Part shown: positions 1-11,255 of the stretch, in pieces
Layout: every line of letters begins with the position of its first letter
Numbering within the stretch: position 1 is the first letter of the stretch
DNA from: Neoscytalidium dimidiatum
Lineage: Eukaryota > Ascomycota > Dothideomycetes > Botryosphaeriales > Botryosphaeriaceae
Direction of reading: 5' to 3'
Assembly (NCBI GenBank): GCA_037367355.1
Contig: CM074701.1
Coordinates: 1,984,001-2,048,000, forward strand
Length of the DNA stretch: 64,000 nt
Position numbers and translations under genes: made by a program
The notes under the pieces: generated by a model
The model's database searches: none
The model's input: the letters and a program-made list of their open reading frames with translations, nothing else
Told to the model about the DNA's origin: nothing

Positions 1-351
1 GTTGCTTGCCCGTTATGCGACTTCGGCTTCGAGAGCGATGGTGGCGCCGACCCGTACCGGGCGTGGGAGGCGCGCATGAGCCATCTGGCGGCGCACATGC
101 GGCTGGGCCAGACGATGGGGACGGCGCGCCCGGATTTCAAGCTCTACCGGTATCTGTGGTCGAAGAGGATTATCGACGATGCCGAGTACAAGGAGTTGAG
201 TGGCGGCGCGACGCTATCGGCGGGCCCGAGGTCGGAGAGAAGGAGTGCGCCAGCCGTGACGACGCAGGGGAGGCATGTGGAGGGGAGGAGGGAGCGCGTA
301 CAGCATTATCCAATGCATAATCGGGTGCAAGGGTATCCGGGTTATTCTTGA
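1..351 (+). CDS. C2H2 zinc-finger protein, 3' end only
   Basis: The frame is open from base 1 and ends with TGA at 349-351, so only the last 116 codons of a gene that starts outside the window are present. The first residues carry a Cys-x2-Cys pair (C3 and C6). After an acidic and glycine-rich linker comes His-x3-His (HLAAH, about residues 27-31), which together make a C2H2 zinc finger with a longer than usual spacer. The zinc ligands are followed by a conserved-looking block (RPDFKLYRYLWSK) and a low-complexity tail rich in Arg, Gly and Tyr. A role as a nucleic-acid-binding or transcription factor is an inference from the finger alone. No intron is evident in the visible part. Confidence 0.5.
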   Translation, partial: VACPLCDFGFESDGGADPYRAWEARMSHLAAHMRLGQTMGTARPDFKLYRYLWSKRIIDDAEYKELSGGATLSAGPRSERRSAPAVTTQGRHVEGRRERVQHYPMHNRVQGYPGYS

Positions 352-1196
352 GCAGGGAGAGTTCGCGAGTGGGTTGGGGAGTGATGATTGGGAAGACTGC
401 TGTAAGCGGGAGAGCAAGAGAAGGAAAGAGGGGACAACAAAATCATGACGTCTCGGCTCGTTTCTTCCCCCCCCCCCCCCCTCACCACCACCACTTTCTT
501 CCCATCTTCAGATTTGTTTGGTTTCGTTTTCACCGTTTCCCTACTTTGTTTTAGTATGCTTTGCGACACGCTCCCATCAGAGACGGAGAGAAGCGCTATC
601 GATACCCAGATTGGCAGGCCTGCGCTACCGCTCGCCGTTTTCTATATCTCGTTAGTCTCGTCCTTGCTTCTTTTTTTCGGGAGAGAAAAAAGGGGAATTC
701 TTGGGATCCCTTCATGTCCATTTGGAATAACGAAAGCCTTGGTGTGTTTTGGCGTTTTTGGAAGGGAAGCGCCTGCCTCATCAGAGGTCACGAGAAAAAT
801 GTTACCTGGGGCCTTTACCGTTTTCTTTTTTGTTTTCTCCTCTTGTTTCTCTCGCCTCAATTACGTTTTGTTTCCAGGGTAACTACTGGGTTATTGTCTG
901 TTGTTCCCTTCGGAGATACTGGCGAAATGCCAAGCTCAAAGGAAGCAAATATACGTCATTCTGATCAGCAAGTCGCCACTGGAGAACGTATTGTGCCAAG
1001 GTGATCGTCACGGGCGCCACAGGGGGACGCAGAACGCGTGGCTCAGGGCTGAAGGAGCTCCTCCGTCTCGAGGCACCTTTGGTGTGGAGGCGGTTGGATG
1101 GAGGATGCGTGTGGCGTCAGCCCTGGGGTAGGGTTCCGAAAGGGTATCCATTGCCATTGCCGGTCTGATTTGCTGTCAGCTCCACTGTTAGGGCAT

Positions 1197-4100
1197 TTCG
1201 GACGTCGGCATGAATCGGCTGAGCAGTCCTGTGACAATGGATGGGTCCGCGTGCGTCCCATGATGTTATGTGTCCCGAAAGTGCTTCCTTCATGGGGGGG
1301 GGAAAGGACGTTGATGGTACGTGCCTACGGTGCACATCGGGAATGAAGCACGGAGAGCCAGCATTCGAACATCGGACGTCTGGACGAGTCGACGGCGGCA
1401 ACACGATGGCTGGGTTGAGGGCCTTCGGCTTCTCCGTGCTGTTAGCGTCCGGACGGCGCAAACGGTGTCACGGCGTGACCCAGCAATGCTGACGGAGCGT
1501 TTGCCCGGAAATGGAGGTTCGAGGAGCGAAGGGCGAACCTCGAAACGACTCGGACTAGAAGGCGTTACGGACATCGCTTGGGTCGTGCCGTTGGTGATCC
1601 TACAATTAGCCTCCGGTGTAGCGGGGGTTGACCGTTGGCAAAGGGAATGCACGAAGTGGATATCGAGGCATCAACCTCGAACGTCTGGACTGAATCGAGT
1701 GATGCAGACGAGCAGAACATTCGGGCCCGTAAGTTCTCCGTGAAGAGATACCGCGGTAGAAGGACGCACAAGTGACGAGGTGGGGCAGGAGGCGCCGGCG
1801 GGATGGTCAGGATTATTGCGGCGTGGAGGAGGCATGCAAGAGTGATCAACTTCGAACGTCTGAACTGAATCGACAGGTGGTTGTTTTGTCAACGGCTCGT
1901 GGCCCATCGGCCTTGTTCGGGGCAGTGCGCCGACAGGGCAAACGGATTGATGCTCCATGATTTGCGGGAAGGGGACAACCGCTGTCCAAGATCGAACGTC
2001 TGGCACGAATCGCTCTTGCAGCGCGACCGGACGATCGTGAAGGTCGGTTATTCTCTTTTTTATGGAGCCTGCGTGAAGGGATCCGATGGATGGAGGGGTG
2101 CAAGTTCAGACGTCGGATCTGAGTCGCCGGGATGGCACTCCCCTATGCACCTGCCATCCACTGGCACGCCGCTCTCCGCGGAGGCGCCTTGAAGGAGCAA
2201 TAGCAGCGTTGCCTCGAACGTCTGAAATGAATCGATCGTGGCGAACGACACGTGCCTCGGCACGCGGCGAGGCATGCCTGTAACGTCTGTGTTTGCCTCT
2301 TGGTGGAGCTTCTTTGGCGAGGAGCCAGCAAGGCCGCGGAGCTCGCAGTTCATCTCGAGATCTCTTTCTACTTTGGGAAGATTGAGGCACGCAGGGAACG
2401 GGCCGGTGCTCTTGTTTAGGCCAACATCGAACGTCGGGAATGATTCGAAGGCTGGCTGCTACAAGCGGCGTGAGTCGCGCGCTCCCCAACCGTCAGTTCC
2501 CGCCGCATGTTCGCGCTCTCGATCGGCCGCGCCTTGATGTTATTTTCTGCTCTGCGTGGTAGCAGCGCGCGGGTCAGGCACTCATTTGGGGCAGGCTCAA
2601 ACGGCGGACATGAGTCGAAGCCTCTCAGCAAGAGATGGGCCCTCCTCTCTCATGAGTCGTTATTTCCGACGCGATGACAAATTGATGATTACTCTACAGC
2701 ACACAGCTCACAGACATCGAAGGCATCTGCAGACGACAGCGGGTGGAGCTGGCAGCAAAGTGCGGCGCCGCCACCATATGGCACGCATCCAGGCCGGCGG
2801 AGCTGCGAGGCACAACTTCCAACGTCTGGACTGAATCGAAAGTAGCTTACCCGCGGCGCCGCGTCACAGTGCTAGCACCTGCAGAGTCTAGGGAAAGGGA
2901 CAAACAAGCATACCACGGCTGATTGACCCGTGAATCCGGCTGGTTCCTGCTTCTTGGCCTTTCCTTGCTCTGGGCACGCCAGTGGGCGGCAGAAGCGCCC
3001 AACTTCCAACGTCTGGGTCTGATTCGTATTCGCGAGAGGATGCCTCTCACGGCTCAGGTTTTCCAGGCGCGCCTTGTTTTGGGGCTACCCACACCACAGC
3101 TCCCCTTTGCATTCGACTCGTGGATCTCCCGAGAGCGCTTTCTCGAGAGGGGCGACCTTATGGGCGTCTCGGCAGATGACGCCATCCCGCCGAACGATCT
3201 GCCCGAGTTGGCCCCCTTTCGGGCGTGGTGTCTCTCGCTTTGCATTTCTACTTTGTTTGGACCTGCATTGCTAGCTGGCGAGGAACAGCAGCAGTGCTGG
3301 GATACGCCTATTGTTTTCCGGGAGCGCAGTGGCGCCTGGGCTGGCGCTGATAGTCTGGCCCTGCCCTTTTTTTATCTCGGCGAAGGATCGAAACGGGCGT
3401 GCTCGGCGCGTGTCGGGTGTCGGGGGGCGGAACATGCGTCGTAGGTGGTGGCTCATGGCGCTTAGAGAAGGAAATGATTCAGGGACGTGCGAACAGGCTC
3501 AGGCATTGAGTCGTCGGGCTGGGTGCGTGGGTCGACAGTCTCGGCGAACGAGCACACGACGGCGGCGACCCAGGAGTCGGCTGGGGCCTTGCCAGCGCTG
3601 TACAATATTTTTTTTTCTTTTTCTCACACCGAGGTGCGTTTCCGACGGCGTCGGTGCCACCAGCGTCTGCCGATGTGGATTCCTGTTAGGAAATTGGGCG
3701 AAGTTCCAACGTCTGGACATGATTCGAAGCGTGGTTAAGGGGAGCGGGAGGCATTGTGACTGAGTCGCTGATGCCCCGAAAGGTGAAGACCTTATATCCG
3801 CGTCGGACGTGAGCCAAATCCGACGACAATCCCTCTTTCGGAGCGCAGCAGGTGCGGACCGCTCCTCCTCTGCATATACCGTTGCTGCAACGCTCAACCC
3901 TAACTGCACGTCGCGGCTCTGCTACTCTACAACGTGGTGGTAGTCACAGCAGCCCCAGCGGGCCCAGCAGCGCGCCGCTGGGCGGCGCTCCTTCGCGCAG
4001 CGTCGGATCAGGTCTCAGCGGCGCCAACGGACCAGCTGTGGGCATGACACGTCACAGGGGCGGGTAGTGGTTGCGAATCGCCTTAGGGTGGTCTGAATCG

Positions 4101-4784
4101 CAAAGCGGCAGTGTGGTCTTCTCACAGACCGTGGGATGACGTCAGGGCAGGCGGCGGGCGGAAATAACGGCGTGAGGCGACGGGGCACTGACACTGGCAC
4201 TGGTGTGCTGGGGCCTGGGGGGCCCTGGGAGCAACGGCGAGGCTGCCGAGAGGGTCCCACGGCGTGTGCCAGTGTGCCAGTGTGCCAGTGTGCCAATGTG
4301 CCAGTGCAGGTCCGAGGGTCCCACGGTCCCGCGGTCCACAGCCCACGGTCCACGGTCCACGGTCCCCGGTCCCTTGCCGGGCGGCGGCGTGGAGCGCGTC
4401 GGGTGTGATGAGCGCGGAGACGGCTTCGAGCGCTGGTTCTGCTGATCAGATTGTCGACAGAAGGGCGTTTCCAGCCCATGATCCGATCGCATCGCTCGTC
4501 GGAGCTGGCCCCGACCGCCGCGCTGCCAGCCGAAACGTGCCAACTGCCCGATCCGGCATGGATTGCCTTCACCTCCAAGTGAACATGCCTCACGCAAACG
4601 AGCCAACGCCCATAACCAGCGACCACCTCCCAGCACCGCGACGCACGGCGCGCTTTTTGGGAGCAGATCCCCTCCCATACCTCCCCAGAGCCCACCGCCC
4701 ACGCCTCCAAACCATGCATTCCCCTGAAAGAGGGCAAGCCGTAGCTTATTTCCGCCCAACCTCGAACGTCGCACACGACTCGAC
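1197..4784 (+). repeat. Interspersed 22-23 bp motif array, 13 copies
   Basis: A degenerate motif, consensus TTCGAACGTCTGGACTGAAT followed by CGA, recurs in one orientation. Copies begin near 1197, 1371, 1677, 1851, 1991, 2105, 2212, 2426, 2596, 2817, 3004, 3704 and 4761. Copies at 1677, 1851 and 2817 are nearly identical; others differ at 3-8 positions. The ACGTC core and the GANTCG end are best kept. The ends form a short inverted repeat (TTCGA and TCGAA) in several copies. Spacers of about 85-280 bp within the main cluster show no clear similarity to one another, so this is not a simple tandem repeat. I saw no reverse-strand copy and no good copy elsewhere in the window. Function unknown. 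Confidence 0.75.
4265..4304 (+). repeat. 8-bp minisatellite
   Basis: Five head-to-tail copies of TGTGCCAG, the fourth ending in A instead of G. It is followed at 4321-4372 by a second cluster of the word CCACGGTC and variants. Both lie in non-coding DNA. Frames reading through them give low-complexity peptides, which explains long but meaningless open frames here. Confidence 0.8.
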
Positions 4785-6525
4785 TGAGTGAGCTATCGAG
4801 AGCTACGAGAGCTACGAGAGCCCGCCCCGACTGTTGTCCCAAACATCCCCACGGCCGTTTCGGGAAAGAGTGTGTGAGCTGTGGGAGCTGACGTCAGGCC
4901 TACCTGCCACGCTGCTCGCTTGCTTGCGCCTCGGCCTCGGCCCTGGCAACCGCGCGAGCCCACCGAAACTCTCATTTTGCTCAAGGCTCTATCGACCCCT
5001 ATTCTATCTCTCTCCCTTTGCTTCTCTGCAATCGCTCCTGGGAACATCTCCTCCGTCCTGCCTCGCATGTGGCGGCGCCTTCACGGCCAACCTTCCTCAT
5101 CCTTGGCACCGAGGATGTTCGGCAACTTTTTGTGGAGCTGCGCAAGAGCTTGGGAAAAAGATATCCGGCCAAAGGATCCATCATTTGGAGACGCGCGTCG
5201 CGGGAATGCTGCCCCGTCCTGTAAATTCCCTTCGCCTTGCCTTTAGCTTATTCTCTTCTCGAGAGCACGTCTTCTCAACCCTTGATATCGTCTGCCGTCT
5301 CCATCCTCCCGTCTCCATTTGATCAGCGCCTCCTCTCACTGTGAGAACACGGATCTAGAATCTACCTCGCCGATGATAAGAAGCAGCTGCCTGCATCTCC
5401 AGCTTGAGATCAAGCAGGTGCAAATCAGGGAAAGAACGTATGGTTCAGGCAGTAAAACCAGCCACATCTGCTACACGGGCAAACGGTCAGCAGTCACCAC
5501 GAGTCTGGGAGAGGCTTGCCTTCGATCTTCATAATATTACGCTGAGGCGATTTACGCGATAATCCCTCAGCTACTGGCTAGATGAACGATATGGAGCTTC
5601 GCCTTGTAGCAGAAGCCATATGGAGATCTCGACGACCTGTCGTCAGTTCCCAGATAAGATGATGTGCATACGAGCATGCCGATCATCGACCCGGGGGGCC
5701 AGATGATATGCACATGATGGGTGAAAACACCAGGAAAACTCCTCGATAATCTAAAAGCCCCCTCGATTGACGAAGTTGACTGGGCGAAAGGCCATCATAT
5801 GTGGTAGGCTCTTCAATGTCTTAACGACCGGCTGACAAGGGAGGCTCGTTGCGCTACGTAAAGGATTGTCACTGAGAAAAACAACTGGAGCCAATGACTG
5901 TACCGTCCCACTCTTCACATCCTTACTTCCCAGGACCACGCCAGTTCCATATGCTATATCACTTAATCGAGTCTTCAGATCTAGCTCAACGCTGCCTGGA
6001 CTCTCGGCGTATGTGATAGGCTACTCATATGCAACATCCCAAAACGAATCGGGGCGCCAAGTGCGTTAAAAAAAAATCTGCTGCAGACAATCATCGAGTG
6101 GACCGATAAGAAAGTGTCTTCTCAATCATAGCCCATTGTTCACCGCTTTTTGACCATAGTTTCCCGTTTTCTGCTGAGGCATCTGTTACGATTAGTTGGC
6201 TTCCGAGTTGTTCTTTATCCCATGATCAAACACCCGGGTGAAAGACTAGCACGGAATGCGTCCTCTTTCATCATTTCGCATTTCTCCTGAAAACTCTTTA
6301 CCATTCATACTTCGGGACTCGCAAAACGAGTCACCACGGCTGTCCGTAAGCAGTATTGACTCGAGCCTACGAATACGGTCACGTCCACAACGGTGCAAGA
6401 CCATAGGCCATCCTGCACATCAACACCTGTAGAATTATGATCAGAAAGACTCCCAGTTACTACCTAGTCACATGGTCACACTCTTGTTCAAGATAACATC
6501 CGCATATATTTAAGACGTGACGCTG

Positions 6526-8915
6526 CTAGATGACGCAGATATCGAAACGCGGAAATTCTTGTGGTACGTCTGTTTCCCAAAATGGGTCCTCTTCGGAATT
6601 ACTGCCTTTGCTTTGGCCCTCGAAAGGTTCTCGTGCAAAACCTTTCAAACTGAGCATCCCTGACTTCCGTGCGCCCGGTATGCAAAGGGTTTGCGTTGCA
6701 AGAAGTCTCAGAAGTCTACGAGCTTGGATCCTTCCAATCACCTCTCCATAACCAATCCTCCGAAATTGCCCCGGGCAGTCCTCTGCGGGCGCAAGTATTA
6801 GCCCGGGAATACATATCACTTTCCCAGATTCCCAGATAACCGGCATGAACAAGCATTCGGCCGGATGGATATTTTGACCGAAGCGGCAACCTTCATCCAT
6901 CTTCACGTTTTGCATGCAAAACGTAGCGTCTGCTTCCTGGGCCGCTGTTATGCGAAATCGGTGTAGGACTTCTTGTTGGTTGGTCGATCCGAAGTATCCC
7001 TCGTCAGACCCCCTTAGAACGTCTCTTATGGAGTTCACGATGTTATGGCTAGTACGTCTATGTGGAGAGTGTTCTAACACCGCTTCCAGCAGTAGCCCAG
7101 AGACGTGAAGTTTTCCCGATATTCTGGGCGCATAAGGATCTCCGTCTGAAATGACGTCGTTAACATTGATCATGACCTTATGATCATAACGGCGAGATCC
7201 ATACAGCGGGGTTATCCTTCCATCAACAGATGCCCAACTCCAGGATGGCGCTCTATATGCGTCTCCCACGGCACGAATGCCGTCATTTTTCGTTCTGACC
7301 GACCAACAGAGCTGTGGCGGAAGGTTATTACTCCAAATGCCGGCGATATATGACCCGGCAAGTTGACCGTACGCCTTGGAGACTGCCCGGGCAAGAGCGG
7401 AAATGGCTACCAACTTGTCGGCCGGCTTGGTGAGCTTACAAGCAGCGTAGCTGGACAAGATATCTCCCCATATTTCTAGAAAGTGCTGTGGGTCATTGGC
7501 TTGCTCTTCGGTCAAGGGTTGGAATGCCAGACGCTTAAATGGGTATACCGCGAAGGAGCGAGGCAGCTCCACGGGAAACATCTCTGCCGCTCGTTGTTCG
7601 CGGCATTCCCAGAAGACTTGGTCACGGCAAAAATGGACAACCCGGGGAGACAGGACGCGCTCTTGTAGCACCCATCCCCGGCTGTTCACAGGCCCGCGTT
7701 CTACTTGCGAATGCCATATGCCGTAGGGATAACAGACGTACTCCCCCTCGGAGAATCGTGGATGATTCGGCGGGATTTTGACAAAACATGAAGAAGCTAT
7801 CGATGCTCCCATCCTTTCCCGGAAGAGGCCTCCGGAGGAGTTCCTTGAGGCCGTCGCTGAGAGGTTGAGATGTGAATTGGCGTATATCTGCCACATCATG
7901 CCGGCCTGGTGAAGCCAGTCCTGCTCCGAATCTTGAATGATGCAGAGCGAGTCAATCCAGATGTAGTTAACACCAAGGGCTTTGGCAACCGTAATGGCAT
8001 CCACAAACGTTTTTGGAAGATTGTCAGTGGGAATCCCACACTTGAAAGAGCTCAGTGCACTCAGCGTCAGTAGGACATGTGTTCTCCCACCCCAGCAGTG
8101 GCTAAGAGTGAGATACTTGTCGGCAGGGTCTAGGTCCACACTCTCCACTATCCGTATGGGATCCTGAGCAGACACCAGCCGCGTAGGTAGAAAAGTTGGA
8201 GACTCCTGCTCATTGGTCAAGCATTTGTGAGAGCTTGTACAGGTATTGACCCACGAGGCAATTTGGTCCAGTGTCTGCTGGGAGCCAGAAGATGGGGTTA
8301 ATTTTGCGCAATAGCTCCTCGGAAATCCTTAGTAAATTAGTTCGGAGATATGTTGCATGGACCAAAAGAAAGCAACAAAGACCTACTGGCGACATCTAAG
8401 AGCTTGACCATTACGTTTGGAATCTTCACTGAGCTTCGACTGTCCCCGGAAACAAGCTCGCAGCTTCGATAGCACTTGATTGTGTACCTTTCCCTCTTTT
8501 CCAGACTCGCGGCCAGAACGCACCTCCCCGGCCCTTCTTCCACGGTTATCTCTTCTGCTGACTCGGATTCGCTCGTCAGAAGATGCACTTGTTTCCTGAT
8601 GTTTCCCCGTGGCTCGCGTATTTCGTTCCAAATTATGGCGCAAAGCGGGCACCCTTCGAGCGCTGATGACTCGAGCGAGTCTCCATCCCAATGCCTGTAC
8701 GGACCGGATTCGGAGGGAATTGGCGAACGCCGCGTTTGGATCCCGTCATCCTCCCAAGTCAGTGTAGCATCGTCCTTCGCTTCCTCCAGTATATATCGAC
8801 AATATTTGCAATATCCGGGGTTAAGTTCGCCCTCAGGAGTTGTTGAGCGATCCAGCGGTGGTCTGATGCCATTAAAAACTGCCGTAGCCTGAGGCACATA
8901 TGAAGTCGTCGGCAT
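6526..8915 (-). CDS. Heterokaryon incompatibility (HET) domain protein
   Basis: Two exons: 8915-8387 and 8327-6526, joined over a 59-bp intron (donor GTAGGT, acceptor TAAG), giving 776 residues. The N-terminal exon has Cys pairs typical of HET proteins (CKYC, then CPLC). After the splice the sequence reads TPSSGS, then WVNTCTSSHKC, the usual lead into the domain. The HET domain spans about residues 248-390, with LSHCWGG, then YIWIDSLCIIQD, then NLSATAS. HET proteins set off vegetative incompatibility and cell death after fusion of unlike mycelia; the partner and trigger of this one cannot be read from sequence. An upstream in-frame Met at 9041 would add 42 residues; 8915 is chosen as the Met nearest the conserved part. 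Stop codon at 6526-6528. Confidence 0.85.
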
Positions 8916-11255
8916 CGCAGTCACTCGTAAGTGTGATAGCGCTAAATGGCACCGTCTCGACGTAGATGAAATGAGATGGAGTGAGATGATGTTGAGCACT
9001 CGGGTTGCATGTGGAAGAAATGCGGGCCGAGTGGGGGCCAAACGCTTACACCGCCACGGAACAGCGAATGGTTGCTCTCAGCTACGTGTAATTATTGCTG
9101 AGCTCATGAAAAAGATGCTCAACTAGGAAGTGTACCAAAACGCGATGCCTACATCAGCGGGATTTCCACATTCTTCCCAGACGTGTCCCCGGGCTGCAAT
9201 ACCCGACGGATAGAAACGTTTCCCGACGATTCTGTGTGGAATCACTGCCGAGTTATTGCGGAGCCCCTCGAAGTGCGCCAACAAAAACTTGAATACTGCA
9301 AGATCTGACTGTGAATAACTCAGAGATGTACGCAGAGGTACCGTCTACGACTGCCTGCCGCATGGATTCGATCCCACCAGAGCAACCCCTCACTAGATCT
9401 TCTCACACTCTATGCTTTAATCCATTCATCCTGATGATCGAGATGTGCCCCACCATTGCCCGGTAACTCTCCCCGCCGAAGGTGGAGAAGCCACAGAGTA
9501 GTTTAGTGAGGTAATTCAGCCGTTACGTCCGTAAAGCACAGCGCAGTCGTCCGCGCTCTCACGCCTGCCGTTTTTCTTCTTTTTTTTCCCACCCCTTTTC
9601 CCTCTTTCTGAAACACTTTCTGCCTTCGAGACCACGGCCGCAGGCACCGCGCGGACCAATCATCGCGCTCTGCGCCTTTCTGTTAGTCCTTTCCCCGCAA
9701 TCCGGGGAGCCGCCCATCCGGGCGAGGATCGTCATTGTGCAGCCGTGCAGCTAAGCCTTTAAGTCCCCTCTTTGACCCCGCTGATACCACTGCGCCTCAT
9801 CGGCGCATCCAGGAACCATCACTGTCACTTAACGGCCGTAAGGCTAAAACACGATCCTGACCGTTGCATCTTCACTCGCCCATGCGCCAGCCCAGTCCTG
9901 GCATAGCGCGCCCGCTTTACTCTGAACTTGCTTCTGCCCCTCACCAGACACCTGCCACCAACGAGGGTATTTTTTTTTCATTCCCCCAAAACCCGCCGAA
10001 AAAAAAAAAGCAAGTCAAAAGGCCCTTGTTCCTTGCACCAACGTCACTGCGCGGCAGGGCTAGCGGCATCACCCATGCTCCGGACACCGCCCGCCAACCA
10101 TACGTCCCTCAGTCCTCCGTAGCAAGGACGCCCATCTGAAACGTGTGCCGGGCAAGAAGGGCGCAAAAGAGGCGGAAAGACGGGCCGTCGTCATTACTAC
10201 ATTCGGCTTTAACACCTGTGTTCTACGTCCGGAGAAATCCTCCAGAGCCCGGCGCTGTCAGGGATGGAGCATCAGGTATCAACACCGTGTAACACCTTCG
10301 GCATATAGATCGTGCAGGAATAGAACGTGGCAGCCAAAATTTGATTTGTTGCCTGCTCTGTCCAACCGTTGAATTTATGCAATGTTCGGGATCGCCTTGC
10401 TAACCAATCAGAGATAGCTTAATTCGCGCCCTCTTACCGGTTTCTTATTTTCCTTTGCCTGCTTTTTATTTTTAGCAGTTCCCTAAATGCGCGTTGTCTG
10501 TACACACAGTACCGACGCGCAGGCGCACCCTGTCGTACGACCGAGCGGGCAGCTTGACCATTTCCCAACCCTACACGGTATCATTCTCATCTAGACGGAG
10601 ATGGAGCAACCCTCCTGACGTGTTTGCGGCGGGCACAAAACTTCAGGCGCGTCGGAACGAGTACCGATCTGGATAAGGTTCGAGTGGAGGGTTCGTGTTC
10701 GGTTACTGCGGTCGCTAGATACGCTCTTTTCTTCCTTGCTGATTGGCCGATGCTCTCCGAAACGCCTATCGTGGCCAATCCGGCATGGTCATGTACCGAT
10801 GTGCTACGCCAATGTGTGGCTGTGTCCTCGACGTGAGTTGTGTGGCAACGCATATCTGAACGTCAACAATTTGAATTGCAGCCATCTCGATGCCTTGAAG
10901 TCCTCCCTTCATCTTCTATTTTTGACCTGTTGATCTTCACGTTCTCGAAGTTGTGGAGGGTTTCCGATAGAAGGGACGAATTGGGGAACTCACCGGCCAT
11001 CGAGACCGCTACACCACATATTCTCTCTCTCTCTCTCCCCCCCAGCTACCTTTCGAAGGTTGTCGGTCCGTAACAAGGGACATTGTTATAAAAAATAAAA
11101 AACATGACGGAAAAAGATATCCTCACCTGAAGACGCTCACTGAAGCTAATGCTATGATATCTCTCTAACAAGTTCCCGTGCAATGCAGCCACCATATGTC
11201 TACCTAACTCTACCTCTTCAACATTTCTGTAAGGATCACACTGTTGATACATGGG
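8916..11255. other. Intergenic, no gene seen
   Basis: This lies between the 5' end of the HET gene and the 3' end of the TMEM135-like gene. It contains T-rich and A-rich runs (about 9580-9600 and 9970-10010) and a short CT run near 11025-11040. Open frames are short and unlike known proteins. It probably holds the HET promoter and the 3' untranslated region of the next gene. Confidence 0.5.

Larger units (their letters stand above)
352..6525. other. Long gene-free stretch with repeats
   Basis: No open frame here resembles a known protein and none has a convincing splice pattern; frames overlap freely on both strands, as expected of GC-rich non-coding DNA. It holds a C15 homopolymer (467-481), the interspersed motif array (1197-4784), short minisatellites (4265-4304, 4321-4372), a 9-bp repeat of AGCTACGAG (4801-4818) and two perfect cAMP-response-type octamers TGACGTCA (4137-4144 and 4889-4896). 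From about 5300 to 6500 the DNA is more AT-rich and looks like the downstream region of the HET gene. Confidence 0.6.

Noticed and set aside
1197..4784. CRISPR array or CRISPR-like locus
   Set aside because: The motif copies are degenerate and spacers vary from about 85 to over 1000 bp; the genome is eukaryotic and no cas-like gene is present.
4015..4842. 275-codon open frame on the minus strand
   Set aside because: The frame reads through minisatellites and gives repeated short peptides in all frames; no family resemblance.
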